Shown: positions 1-7,163 of the stretch, in pieces
Layout: each line of letters begins with the position of its first letter
Position numbering within the stretch: the first letter of the stretch is position 1
DNA from: B16-G9 sp964400655
GTDB taxonomy: Bacteria > Bacteroidota > Bacteroidia > Bacteroidales > F082
Assembly (NCBI GenBank): GCA_964400655.1
Contig: CAYNVN010000096.1
Location: 1-8,286, forward strand
Reading direction: 5' to 3'
Length of the DNA: 8,286 nucleotides
Notes under the pieces: model-generated
What the model saw: the letters and a program-made list of their open reading frames with translations, nothing else
Told to the model about the DNA's origin: nothing
Databases searched by the model: none
Position numbers and translations under genes: made by a program

Positions 1-984
1 ACAGTGCATATACAAAGCATCACCGTTTTTGGTATGTTGCATCTTTTCGTCGTTATACTCCCACTCCTTAAAGTTGGCATTTTGGGCAAGACACTGTTTT
101 TCCAGTTCATCAAGGCCTTTTTCATCGCCCGCTTTAAGCAGCCGGGTTCGTTGTTGCATTACGCTAAAGGGTGCCCAGCTTTTGGGGTAAACAATATCGG
201 CATCGCGTACCGCCTCCTCCATGGAATGGCTAACCTTAAAACTGCCGCCACTTGCTTTGGCATTGTTACGGGCAATGTCCACAATTTCGGGAATAAGGTC
301 GTATCCTTCAGGATAAGCCAACTCCACATTCATGCCCATGCGGGTCATTAAAGCGATGATACCCTGCGGAACCGAGAGCGGTTTACCGTAAGAGGGAGAA
401 TAAGCCCAGCTCATTACAATCTTTTTTCCCCGCAGGGCCTCCAGCGATCCGTAATGTTGTTTCAGATGCAGCAGGTCGGCCATAGACTGGGTAGGATGAT
501 CCTGATCGCACTGCAGGTTTACAATACCCGGCCGCACCGGCAACACCCCTTTGGCAAAACCGTCGTCGAGGGCATGGCCCACCTCCACCATATATTTATG
601 TCCTTCACCAAGAAACATATCATCGCGGATTCCGATAAAATCGGTTAAAAACGAAATCATATTGGCTGTTTCGCGAACGGTTTCGCCATGAGCAATTTGC
701 GATTTCTTTTCATCGAGGTCCTGAACCGCCAGACCCAGCAGGTTGGCCGCCGAGGCATACGAAAAGCGTGTCCGGGTTGAGTTATCCCTGAAGATGGATA
801 TGGCAAGTCCCGAATCAAACAGCCTCGGAGATATATTCTGACGGCGCATCTCCTTAAGGATGGATGCAATTTCCAGAACGGCTTTCAGGTCATCGTCGCT
901 TTTTTCCCAGGTAAGTAAAAAATCTTTGTTGTAAAGCGCCGGCTTCAACTGCTTAAGCGCCTGAATCATATTATCTATTGTCAT
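1..984 (-). CDS. ygeW: YgeW-type knotted carbamoyltransferase, partial (3' end cut by window edge)
   Basis: Reading from the ATG at 984 to position 1 gives 328 uninterrupted codons and no stop, so roughly the last 70 residues of a ~395-residue family member are missing. The carbamoyl-phosphate binding motif STRTR is at residues 69-73, in a RDNSTRTRFSYASA context. HPTQSMAD is at 163-170, and WAYSPSYGKPLSVPQG at 193-208 is characteristic of YgeW rather than of ornithine or aspartate transcarbamoylases. The window ends on His-Cys of the expected HCLP motif. The family is cytoplasmic. It is associated with selenium-linked purine/uric-acid catabolism, but its exact carbamoyl acceptor cannot be read from sequence. 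It starts 13 bp after the ygeY stop, so the two are almost certainly co-transcribed. No Shine-Dalgarno is visible, as is usual in Bacteroidota. Assignment to YgeW is confident; the physiological reaction is inference. Confidence 0.95.
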   Translation of the reverse strand, partial: MTIDNMIQALKQLKPALYNKDFLLTWEKSDDDLKAVLEIASILKEMRRQNISPRLFDSGLAISIFRDNSTRTRFSYASAANLLGLAVQDLDEKKSQIAHGETVRETANMISFLTDFIGIRDDMFLGEGHKYMVEVGHALDDGFAKGVLPVRPGIVNLQCDQDHPTQSMADLLHLKQHYGSLEALRGKKIVMSWAYSPSYGKPLSVPQGIIALMTRMGMNVELAYPEGYDLIPEIVDIARNNAKASGGSFKVSHSMEEAVRDADIVYPKSWAPFSVMQQRTRLLKAGDEKGLDELEKQCLAQNANFKEWEYNDEKMQHTKNGDALYMHC

Positions 985-997
985 CGTTCAATTGGGT

Positions 998-2200
998 TTA
1001 TAAGGTTACATCGTCAAACAAAAAGGCATATCCCGCATAAAATGCCGAAGCTTTTACCAGGTGGTCAACCGGAACTTTTTCGTTGGGGGCGTGAGCCATC
1101 ACTTCGTTACCCGGCCCGAAACCGATGGTGGGAATACCGTAAACTCCGTTAATCACCACACCGTTGGTTGAAAATGTCCATTTATCAACCAGCGGCTCTT
1201 TGTCAAACAGGTTTTTATACACCGAAACACCGGTTTGTACCACTGCATGCTCTTCGGGCATTTTCCAGGTGGGATAATACTTTTCCATACCGTATTCGAG
1301 GCCGGTGTATGCTTTTTCGTGATAGTGCAACACTTCAACTTTGGCGTTCATATCTTTAACAATCGCTTCAATTTCTTCCACCGCCGACTCTTTGGTTTCG
1401 CCCCAGGTGAGCCGTCTGTCGAGGTGTATTTTGGCAAAATCGGCCACGGCACAAAGCGAAGGTGCACCGGTAACCATTTGCGAAATGGTAATGCTTCCTT
1501 TTCCAAGAAACTCATCGTAAGCAAGCCGTTCATTCAGTTTTTCGATTTCCAGAGCGGCGCGCGAAGCCATGTAGATGGCATTTTTTCCTCTTTCGGGAGC
1601 CGAACCGTGGGCCGACAAACCGTAAAAGCTAACCACAATTTCCATTCGCCCGCGGTGGCCGCGATAGATGTTAAGGTTGGTAGGTTCGGTGCTGATGGCG
1701 AAATGGGGTTTTATTTTATCCTCTTCAACAATGTATTTCCACGGCAGGCCGTCGCAATCCTCTTCCATTACACTGCCTACAAAATAAACGGTTACATCTT
1801 TATCAAATCCCATCTCTTTCAATATTCTGCCGGAAGTAACAAACGAAGCAGGGCCTCCCTCCTGGTCAACCGATCCCCGGCCGTGCACAAATCCGTCTTT
1901 AACTTCACCACTGAGCGGGTCAAAATGCCAGTCTTCCAAATTTCCGAAATCAACGGTGTCCATATGTCCGTCGATGGCCAGTATTTTTTTACCGTTACCG
2001 ATACGTCCTATAACATTTCCAAGCCCGTCGATAAACACCTGGTCAAAACCGGCCTCCTCCATCTGGCGTTTTAACTCCAGCTGCACCTCCTTTTCCTGTG
2101 TACTTAACGATTTTATTTTAATCAGTTTCGACAAATTGGAGGCGGTGTAATCTCTGTACTTTTCCGACAGCTCATTGATTGTTGTAAAAATCTCTTTCAT
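998..2200 (-). CDS. ygeY: YgeY-type M20 family metallohydrolase
   Basis: A 400-residue M20/peptidase-fold hydrolase matching the YgeY group (selenium metabolism-linked hydrolase family). The metal-site motifs are in order: GHMDTV with His79 and Asp81; GRGSVDQEGG with Asp112; the MEED pair with Glu146 as likely general base and Glu147 as ligand; STEPTN with Glu172; and AHAPNE with His370. The lid/dimerisation segment GLSAHGSAPERG lies at 194-205. These predict a two-metal enzyme that cleaves an amide, peptide-like or carbamoyl bond on a small cytoplasmic substrate. YgeY belongs to the anaerobic purine/urate degradation gene set together with YgeW, the gene directly downstream; a generic annotation would be acetylornithine deacetylase/ArgE-like. 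The ATG at 2200 begins MKEIFTTINE, and no upstream in-frame start is obvious. It is first in its transcription unit, with a 186 bp upstream gap carrying two palindromes. All expected catalytic residues are present. Confidence 0.95.
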   Translation of the reverse strand: MKEIFTTINELSEKYRDYTASNLSKLIKIKSLSTQEKEVQLELKRQMEEAGFDQVFIDGLGNVIGRIGNGKKILAIDGHMDTVDFGNLEDWHFDPLSGEVKDGFVHGRGSVDQEGGPASFVTSGRILKEMGFDKDVTVYFVGSVMEEDCDGLPWKYIVEEDKIKPHFAISTEPTNLNIYRGHRGRMEIVVSFYGLSAHGSAPERGKNAIYMASRAALEIEKLNERLAYDEFLGKGSITISQMVTGAPSLCAVADFAKIHLDRRLTWGETKESAVEEIEAIVKDMNAKVEVLHYHEKAYTGLEYGMEKYYPTWKMPEEHAVVQTGVSVYKNLFDKEPLVDKWTFSTNGVVINGVYGIPTIGFGPGNEVMAHAPNEKVPVDHLVKASAFYAGYAFLFDDVTL

Positions 2201-2219
2201 CTCTTTATCATTTTATGCA

Positions 2220-2231
2220 GTAACTTGTTAC
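2220..2231. promoter_or_regulatory. 12-bp perfect palindrome upstream of ygeY, operator candidate
   Basis: GTAACTTGTTAC is a perfect palindrome centred about 26 bp before the ygeY start codon. Its position fits a regulator-binding site or a promoter-overlapping operator, but no regulator is known. A 12-bp palindrome can also occur by chance. Confidence 0.25.
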
Positions 2232-2264
2232 CACCGGTTTTTAATATTGATCATATCGTCCGAA

Positions 2265-2274
2265 ACGGATCCGT
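2265..2274. promoter_or_regulatory. 10-bp perfect palindrome in the ygeY upstream region
   Basis: ACGGATCCGT is a perfect palindrome about 65-75 bp upstream of ygeY, and the adjacent TCCG-AAA-CGGA can also form a small stem. No clean TAnnTTTG element lies between it and the gene. It could be an operator or chance. Confidence 0.2.
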
Positions 2275-2358
2275 CATTACAATTTAAAGATAACAGTTCA
2301 ATAAATAGAGTTACCAAATCCTCCGTCCTCCCATGTATTCGGGTTAGCAGGTTACTTT

Positions 2359-2384
2359 GCTGTCAGCCGTACAAACCCGACAGC
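2359..2384 (-). other. Hairpin just after the acyltransferase stop codon
   Basis: GCTGTC at 2359-2364 pairs with GACAGC at 2379-2384 across a 14-nt loop. The hairpin starts 3 nt after the acyltransferase stop. On the minus strand no U-tract follows (AAAGTAACC), so it is a poor intrinsic terminator. It might stabilise the mRNA 3' end or help Rho-dependent termination. Confidence 0.3.
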
Positions 2385-2386
2385 GT

Positions 2387-2971
2387 TTATTTTAGTTTTT
2401 TCAGGGCGGTTTCGAGGTTTTGCGGCGAAAGGTTAAACTTTTCGGGATGCCGTGCCCCTTTATCGTAATAAAATTTGTAAATCTCTTTTATGTCTTTATC
2501 GAAATCTCCCGTGGGGTAAAATACGGGGCCGAATCCTCCGGTTTTATTGGGATAGTCTAAAAATCCCAGGATAATCGGAATACCGGCTTCCATGGCAATA
2601 TGATAAAATCCTTTTTTCCAGTGCCACACCAGTTTTCTTGTCCCTTCGGGTGTTACAACAAGATACATGCTGTCGCGATTTTTAAACTCCGCAGCAATGC
2701 GTGACGAAATATTGGTACGTTTTTTACGATCGACAGGGATGCCGCCCGCCTTTTTAAGCAGCCAGCCGAAAGGAGGGTTGAAAGCCTCCTTTTTTATAAG
2801 CAGATAAATTTTCCTGCCGCGCATCCAAAAAGTGAGCCTGCCAATCCAGAAATCCCACCAGCTGGTATGCGGAGCCGTTAAAATAACCGCCTTGTTAATG
2901 CCTTCAGGAACGTCGCCAACAATTTTCCATCCGGCTACCCACAGTAAAAATTTCGATAATAATTTTAACAT
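2387..2971 (-). CDS. PlsC-like 1-acyl-glycerol-3-phosphate acyltransferase family protein
   Basis: With the ATG at 2971 this is a 194-residue member of the lysophospholipid acyltransferase fold. The catalytic H-x4-D motif is HTSWWD at 35-40, the substrate loop KKEAFNPPFGWLLKKAGGIPVDR falls near 60-82, and the PEGTR motif is at 108-112. The N-terminus LLSKFLLWVAGWKI is a short membrane-associating segment. The expected role is acyl transfer to a lysophospholipid or related glycerol acceptor at the inner leaflet. The family is broad, so the precise acceptor is uncertain. A longer frame opens with an ATG at 2998. I prefer 2971 because a perfect TAnnTTTG promoter element sits at 2987-2994, inside the extended reading, and because MLKLLSKFLLW is a typical family beginning. 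The gene appears to be a separate unit from the lysozyme-like gene upstream. Confidence 0.9.
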   Translation of the reverse strand: MLKLLSKFLLWVAGWKIVGDVPEGINKAVILTAPHTSWWDFWIGRLTFWMRGRKIYLLIKKEAFNPPFGWLLKKAGGIPVDRKKRTNISSRIAAEFKNRDSMYLVVTPEGTRKLVWHWKKGFYHIAMEAGIPIILGFLDYPNKTGGFGPVFYPTGDFDKDIKEIYKFYYDKGARHPEKFNLSPQNLETALKKLK

Positions 2972-2986
2972 AGCCCGAATTTTAGG

Positions 2987-2994
2987 CAAATGTA
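2987..2994 (-). promoter_or_regulatory. Bacteroidota -7 promoter element for the acyltransferase
   Basis: TACATTTG on the minus strand matches the TAnnTTTG consensus exactly. The element ends 16 bp before the chosen ATG, which implies a leader of roughly 10 nt. No TTTG -33 box is visible at the usual 19-21 bp spacing, so support comes from the -7 box and its position only. It supports start 2971 over 2998. Confidence 0.5.
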
Positions 2995-3126
2995 TCAAAA
3001 AATCCCGCCTGCCTTGCCCGGCAATTAATTTTTTGGGTAAGGTTGCCCGTTTTGCTGAAATGATAATGCTTTCGGGCCGACATTATGATTATACGGTCCG
3101 GCGGCAAAAACCGTAATAATTCACCA

Positions 3127-4086
3127 CTATCTCACCCTCAATGCCGTTCCCACCGGAACCGATATGCCTTTGGGCAGATTGTTCATCTTTAACAGTTTGT
3201 TTAAACGCATGCCGTATAACTGGGCAACATCGCGCAACGATTCACCCTCACGCACATGGTGGTATTTGTATCTCTTTTCAGCCTTTGAACGTTTTTTTTC
3301 AAGATATACCAGTTCACCTTCGGTAAGTTTATGTTTTTTGGTTGTTTCGTTATATTTATACAACTGCCAGGTATAAATTTCAAACTCCCGGGCAATTATT
3401 TCGTAAGTATCTCCTTTGCGGGCAACCACCAGTTTCTTTTTGTTGTTGATCAATATTTTTCTTCCCTCAGGGCTTGTGCCCGAAACCTTAAAAGCGGCAA
3501 GCACCGGAACGTCATACTCCTTTTCATCTTTAATCTTTTTCTTTTTATGCTTGCCCGATGCCTCTTTATCGTACTGATCGAGATGATATTTTTCAATTAT
3601 ATGAATAAGCAGTTGCGGATATTTGGGATTGGTGGCATAACCCGCCTTTTTTAACCCGTAAGCCCATTTTTTGTAATCGGTTATGTCGTACTGAAACAGA
3701 AAAGAGTATCTGCCGCGCTGTGTTAAGAACTTTGAATGGTCGCGGTATGAATCTTCGGCTTTGGGATATTTTCTGAAACATTCGTGTTTTTCATCATCGT
3801 CCATGAAAAACTTTTTACCGTGCCAGTCCTTATGGCATTTTATGCCGAAATGGTTGTTGGCTTTTCGTGCCAGCCGGCTGTTGCCCGAGCCCGATTCCAA
3901 TATTCCCTGTGCCAGTGTTATGGATGCCGGAATTTTGTACTCCTTCATCTTTTTAATGGCGGTGGCTTTATATTTGGCAATATACTCTTCGGTGGTCATC
4001 CGTTTTTGGGCCGTGGCGGAACTCCACAACCCCGATAACAGCATAAGGACAACAACAAAATATTTTTTTACGCAATCTGCACTCAT
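3127..4086 (-). CDS. Exported glucosaminidase (GH73-type) with C-terminal LysM domains
   Basis: With the start at 4086 the protein has 319 residues. Residues 1-27 form a signal peptide: a basic VKK, the hydrophobic stretch VVVLMLLSGLW, then ATAQ as the likely cleavage site. Residues 28-170 are a mannosyl-glycoprotein endo-beta-N-acetylglucosaminidase/GH73 domain, with the general acid Glu64 in QGILESGSGNS, NNHFGIKCH at 77-85 and GYATNPKYP at 149-157. A Lys-rich linker (about 177-189) is followed by a divergent LysM at about 216-262 and a clear LysM (HHVREGESLRDVAQLYGM) at about 276-318. It should cleave peptidoglycan glycan strands in the periplasm during wall remodelling or cell separation. 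An in-frame ATG at 4110 would add eight residues, but the promoter element at 4094-4101 lies inside that extension, so 4086 is chosen. Monocistronic by spacing. Confidence 0.93.
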   Translation of the reverse strand: MSADCVKKYFVVVLMLLSGLWSSATAQKRMTTEEYIAKYKATAIKKMKEYKIPASITLAQGILESGSGNSRLARKANNHFGIKCHKDWHGKKFFMDDDEKHECFRKYPKAEDSYRDHSKFLTQRGRYSFLFQYDITDYKKWAYGLKKAGYATNPKYPQLLIHIIEKYHLDQYDKEASGKHKKKKIKDEKEYDVPVLAAFKVSGTSPEGRKILINNKKKLVVARKGDTYEIIAREFEIYTWQLYKYNETTKKHKLTEGELVYLEKKRSKAEKRYKYHHVREGESLRDVAQLYGMRLNKLLKMNNLPKGISVPVGTALRVR

Positions 4087-4093
4087 TATGCTG

Positions 4094-4101
4094 CAAAGGT
4101 A
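4094..4101 (-). promoter_or_regulatory. Bacteroidota -7 promoter element for the glucosaminidase gene
   Basis: TACCTTTG on the minus strand is an exact TAnnTTTG match ending only 8 bp before the ATG at 4086. The usual start-site spacing would put the mRNA 5' end within about 2-5 nt of the start codon, so the transcript would be nearly leaderless. No convincing -33 TTTG is seen. Confidence 0.5.
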
Positions 4102-4350
4102 ATTTCTCATTAAAAGTAATCTTCATCCTTTAAACGTACTTTTACACAAAAGATTGTTTATGATTCCGTCAGCATAACCACCGCTTATACAACCGTACAT
4201 TATATCACCGGAGGTGTTTTAAGGATGTTTTGCCTGACAAACAGATAAGGGTATGGCATTGCCGATGAGGAGAAAATCATCAGCGAGTATAATGCGTGGT
4301 AAATAAAAAACCACCCCGGCCGGAAAAAAAGAGTAAACACCGTAAAATAT

Positions 4351-5703
4351 TTATTGTTGGGCTTTCCGAACAATCAGCTGTCCTTTTTTATAATCAACCA
4401 CTTTTACCGGCTGATTTTTTTCGATGAACGAAACCTGCGAAACCGCATCAAACACATCGTTATCAATAAGCACCTTTCCGGCAGGCCTCAGTTGCGTTTG
4501 TGCCACACCGGTTTTTCCCACCATGGAGCGGTAACCCTCCTCGGCAACGGTAAACCCGTCAGACGACAGTTGCCTGCTAACCAGCGCAAATCCCAGTTTC
4601 GGTGATTCGAGCAACTTCCTGGCAAGAAATATGGAAACAAGGATTCCTCCGGTCATTGATATGATTACCAAAAAGAAGGCCTTTACCAGTTTGTTGTAGT
4701 TGTAGTCGAAGGTGCCGGGGCCAATATGCTCAACCAGACTTAATGTAAGCCCCGATACCATTAACATAATGCCGGCAAAGCCGGTTACACCGAATCCCGG
4801 AATGGCAAAAATCTCCATGGCAAGCAGTACCAATCCTGCAATAAAAAGCAATATTTCCCAGTGGTTTGCAAGTCCTTCGATGTACAAAGGGGCAAAATAG
4901 AGCAAAGCCGCCGTAACTGCCGCCGCAAGCGGAAATCCGATACCGGGTGTTTGTAATTCAAAGTAGATACCGCCGATGATGATCATAATAAGCACACCGC
5001 TTATCATCGGGTTTATTAAAAATCCGGTAATCTTATCGGCTGCCGTAAGCTGTTGCTTTTCAAGGGTGTAATTTGTTATTCCGGCATGGGCCAGCGCTTC
5101 GTTAAAGGAGGCGACCTCTGCTTCGCAAAAATGATTTTTTATGGCCTCGCCTGGTGTGAAAGTGAGCACTTTTCCGCTGTCGCTAACCCCTTTAACATAG
5201 ATTGCGGGATCGACCATTGCCTGTGCAATATCAGGATTCCGGCCTTTTGCTTCTGCCGTGGCACGCATCATCGACCGCATATACGACTGATATTTATCCG
5301 GCAGTACCTCCCCTTTTGAATCTACCACCGTAGCAGCCCCCATACCGGAACCGGGAGCCATATAAATGCTGTCGCATGCAATGGATATCAAAGCACCTGC
5401 CGAAGCGGCATTTTTATTGATAAATACATAAACCGGTATCTTTGAATCCAAAATAACGGTTCTTATGGAGTCGGCAGCATCCAGCATCCCGCCGTAAGTA
5501 TTCATGTCGATCAGAATGATGTCTGCGTTCAAATCAGCAGCCTCCTTAAAGGCCTTTTTTGTATGATGCCAAACCGGAGGAGCAATCATTTCCCTGATTT
5601 TGAACATGTAAACCTTAACGGGTTTCAACGTATCCTGCGGTACGGCAACCAGTGCGGTTGTCATCAGCAGAATAAAAAAACAATATCGTAATATTGATTT
5701 CAT
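4351..5703 (-). CDS. NfeD-family membrane-bound ClpP-class serine protease
   Basis: This 450-residue protein has the full-length (NfeD1b-like) architecture. A signal peptide covers about 1-20. A ClpP/SppA-fold protease domain follows to about 215, with the putative nucleophile Ser101 in NAASAGAL and the candidate catalytic Lys137 in PDKYQSYMRS. Five hydrophobic segments lie at roughly 226-249, 255-275, 283-301, 303-324 and 340-360. The C-terminal beta-rich NfeD/OB-fold domain is at about 385-446 (GKTGVAQTQLRPAGKVLIDNDVFDA region). Family members cleave hydrophobic segments of membrane proteins such as stomatin partners, with the protease domain outside the cytoplasmic membrane. No stomatin/flotillin gene, the usual neighbour, is in this window. 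The ATG overlaps the DUF2061 stop as ATGA (4 bp), indicating translational coupling. No good terminator hairpin follows the TAA. Confidence 0.93.
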   Translation of the reverse strand: MKSILRYCFFILLMTTALVAVPQDTLKPVKVYMFKIREMIAPPVWHHTKKAFKEAADLNADIILIDMNTYGGMLDAADSIRTVILDSKIPVYVFINKNAASAGALISIACDSIYMAPGSGMGAATVVDSKGEVLPDKYQSYMRSMMRATAEAKGRNPDIAQAMVDPAIYVKGVSDSGKVLTFTPGEAIKNHFCEAEVASFNEALAHAGITNYTLEKQQLTAADKITGFLINPMISGVLIMIIIGGIYFELQTPGIGFPLAAAVTAALLYFAPLYIEGLANHWEILLFIAGLVLLAMEIFAIPGFGVTGFAGIMLMVSGLTLSLVEHIGPGTFDYNYNKLVKAFFLVIISMTGGILVSIFLARKLLESPKLGFALVSRQLSSDGFTVAEEGYRSMVGKTGVAQTQLRPAGKVLIDNDVFDAVSQVSFIEKNQPVKVVDYKKGQLIVRKAQQ

Positions 5704-6020
5704 TGTTCTTTTTGAATGGCTTTTCTCATTTTTTTAATATGCTTACGGCGTGCCCTTCGCTCCCAGTATTTACCCCAGGTGATGTTTGTCCATATACGCT
5801 CATGCAGATAATATAACACCAGCTTGGCCACCACATCCACGCTGGTAATAACCGATGCGGTTTCCAAAATTTCGTTATCGGTTTTATCGGTATATTGCTT
5901 AAAAATAATATAACTGATTAAAAAGGTGGCTCCCGATGCCAGAATTCGCCAGCTAATGGCTTTTGATATACTACGCCAGGGATTGTCTTTATTTATTTTA
6001 GTAACCTTTTCTTTTACCAT
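5700..6020 (-). CDS. DUF2061 small membrane protein
   Basis: This 106-residue protein matches the DUF2061 pattern: SKAISWRILASGATFLISY at 19-37, and VVAKLVLYYLHERIWTNITWG at 63-83, where HERIW is the most recognisable part. Two membrane segments are predicted (about 26-41 and 55-72). They are flanked by a basic, soluble N-terminus and a strongly basic C-terminal tail (RRARRKHIKKMRK). The biochemical function of the family is unknown; relatives occur alone or near sulfate-assimilation genes. Here it sits between the phosphatase gene (42 bp gap) and the NfeD protease (4 bp overlap), so it is probably made together with the protease in the inner membrane. A one-mismatch -7-like TAATATTG lies in the 42 bp gap, so an internal promoter is possible but weak. 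The start at 6020 is the only sensible ATG. Confidence 0.88.
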   Translation of the reverse strand: MVKEKVTKINKDNPWRSISKAISWRILASGATFLISYIIFKQYTDKTDNEILETASVITSVDVVAKLVLYYLHERIWTNITWGKYWERRARRKHIKKMRKAIQKEQ

Positions 6021-6062
6021 GATTTTGTTTAAAATCCTTTACAATATTACAAACAAAAGACG

Positions 6063-6866
6063 TTACAGTTGTTCTTTGGCAAAATATTTATTCAGTTTTT
6101 CCAGAAACTCGCCGTGTACTTTTTTATTAGAAGCGATAATCTGGCCGCCGAACAGGAAGTTATCACCGTTTTTAAAATCGGTTACCTTACCGCCCGCCTG
6201 TTTAACAATCAGCGCTCCGGCAGCCACATCCCAAGGGTTCAGTCCGTATTCGTAAAACAGTTCAAAGCGACCGGCAGCCACATAGGCAAGGTCAACGGCA
6301 GCCGAACCCAGCCGGCGGACACCTCCCGAAGATTTCATCAGGTCTTTAAAAAGTTCGAGGTAAGGGTCGAGCATCGAGTAATCGTAATAGGGGAAACCGG
6401 TTGCGATTAACGAATTGTCAATATTATCCGTACCGGTAACCGATATAACCCTGCCGTTAAGAAAAGCGGGGCCGCCTTTCCATGCGTAAAAGGCTTCCTG
6501 CAGGTTAATCTCATACACCACACCGAGAATAATATCATCTTTGTCGGTAAGTGCAACGGATATGGAATAAAGCGGAACGGAATGGATGAAATTGGTTGTT
6601 CCGTCCAACGGGTCAACAATCCAGTTAAAACGATCCGCCTTTTTCAGGTTTTGGTCTTCCTCCGCAATAAAACCCGCTTCAGGCAACATTTTACGCAGCT
6701 CCTGAACAAGCATCTTTTCAGCCGTTTTATCAACATACGTTACATAATTGTGTTCCCCTTTTTCTTCCACATCGCTTCCGGAAAACTTAACCGCCTCCTG
6801 CGAAATAAATTTCCCAACACCACGCGTAAGATTAACTACCTGTTTGGTTAAAATATCTAATTTCAT
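6063..6866 (-). CDS. Inositol monophosphatase family protein (SuhB-like)
   Basis: This 267-residue protein has the complete metal-dependent phosphatase signature of the IMPase family: Glu69/Glu70 in AEED, DPLDGTTNF at 85-93 (Asp85 and Asp88 metal ligands), GSAAVDLAYVAAGR at 187-200, and NPWDVAAGALI with Asp213 as the third metal ligand. The length is typical. Expected activity is Mg2+-dependent hydrolysis of myo-inositol-1-phosphate or related sugar/nucleotide phosphates in the cytoplasm. In Bacteroidota the substrate could be inositol phosphate for inositol lipids, but paralogues act on other phosphates, so no gene symbol is assigned. It is first in a likely three-gene operon with the DUF2061 and NfeD genes. 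The upstream region is about 270 bp long and its only exact TAnnTTTG element is ~150 bp away. No residues are missing. Confidence 0.93.
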   Translation of the reverse strand: MKLDILTKQVVNLTRGVGKFISQEAVKFSGSDVEEKGEHNYVTYVDKTAEKMLVQELRKMLPEAGFIAEEDQNLKKADRFNWIVDPLDGTTNFIHSVPLYSISVALTDKDDIILGVVYEINLQEAFYAWKGGPAFLNGRVISVTGTDNIDNSLIATGFPYYDYSMLDPYLELFKDLMKSSGGVRRLGSAAVDLAYVAAGRFELFYEYGLNPWDVAAGALIVKQAGGKVTDFKNGDNFLFGGQIIASNKKVHGEFLEKLNKYFAKEQL

Positions 6867-7018
6867 CTGCTGTAAGTTGGTTAATGTTCTGTAAATTCAG
6901 GCTTTGCCCTATTGTTTACGGGTTCAACACTAAAAATATTAAAACAAAAAGTTAATGGCAAACAATGTTTTCATAATCAACCGGCACGGGCCTTTACAAA
7001 ACAGCTGAAAAGCCGATT

Positions 7019-7026
7019 CAAAAATA
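7019..7026 (-). promoter_or_regulatory. Candidate -7 promoter element upstream of the IMPase operon
   Basis: TATTTTTG on the minus strand is an exact TAnnTTTG match, with a T-rich stretch upstream but no clear -33 box. Use of it would give a leader of about 145 nt before the IMPase ATG. A closer one-mismatch site, TAGTGTTG near 6930, is an alternative. The rest of 6867-7124 shows no gene, only non-coding sequence. Confidence 0.3.
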
Positions 7027-7124
7027 CAACAAAAGAAGATAGTGATTAATTTTTCAGCACCCGTTTAAATTTCCGGCCCGACAGTTCGGTATTTGTGTTT
7101 AATAAAAACCGTTTCGGTTGAATG

Positions 7125-7159
7125 AAATAAAAAAACCGCTTCGTTGTGAAGCGGTTTTT
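7125..7159 (-). terminator. Intrinsic terminator downstream of the tRNA, probably bidirectional
   Basis: CCGCTTC (7136-7142) pairs with GAAGCGG (7148-7154) around the 5-nt loop GTTGT. Flanking A5/T5 extend the stem to 12 bp. On the minus strand the stem is followed by T7-A-T3, a strong U-tract, a few bases after the tRNA 3' end. The plus strand also has a short T-tract, so it could stop transcription from either side. Confidence 0.9.
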
Positions 7160-7163
7160 AACA

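Noticed and set aside
1235..2074. A long plus-strand open frame antisense to ygeY
   Set aside because: It mirrors a highly conserved enzyme gene, its product has no recognisable domain, and no promoter signal precedes it.
3093..3114. Hairpin ACGGT/ACCGT between the glucosaminidase and acyltransferase genes as a terminator
   Set aside because: Only a 5-bp stem around a 12-nt loop, and no U-tract on the minus strand.
4111..4350. Gene-like fragments on the plus strand, such as a 17-codon run reading GYGIADEEKIISEYNAW before a stop near 4301
   Set aside because: Short runs in different frames, with no recognisable family; chance cannot be excluded. Kept only as a weak hint of a decayed gene.
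7107..7120. Small stem AACCG-TTT-CGGTT beside the tRNA terminator
   Set aside because: Five base pairs with a 3-nt loop and no associated U-tract; probably chance.
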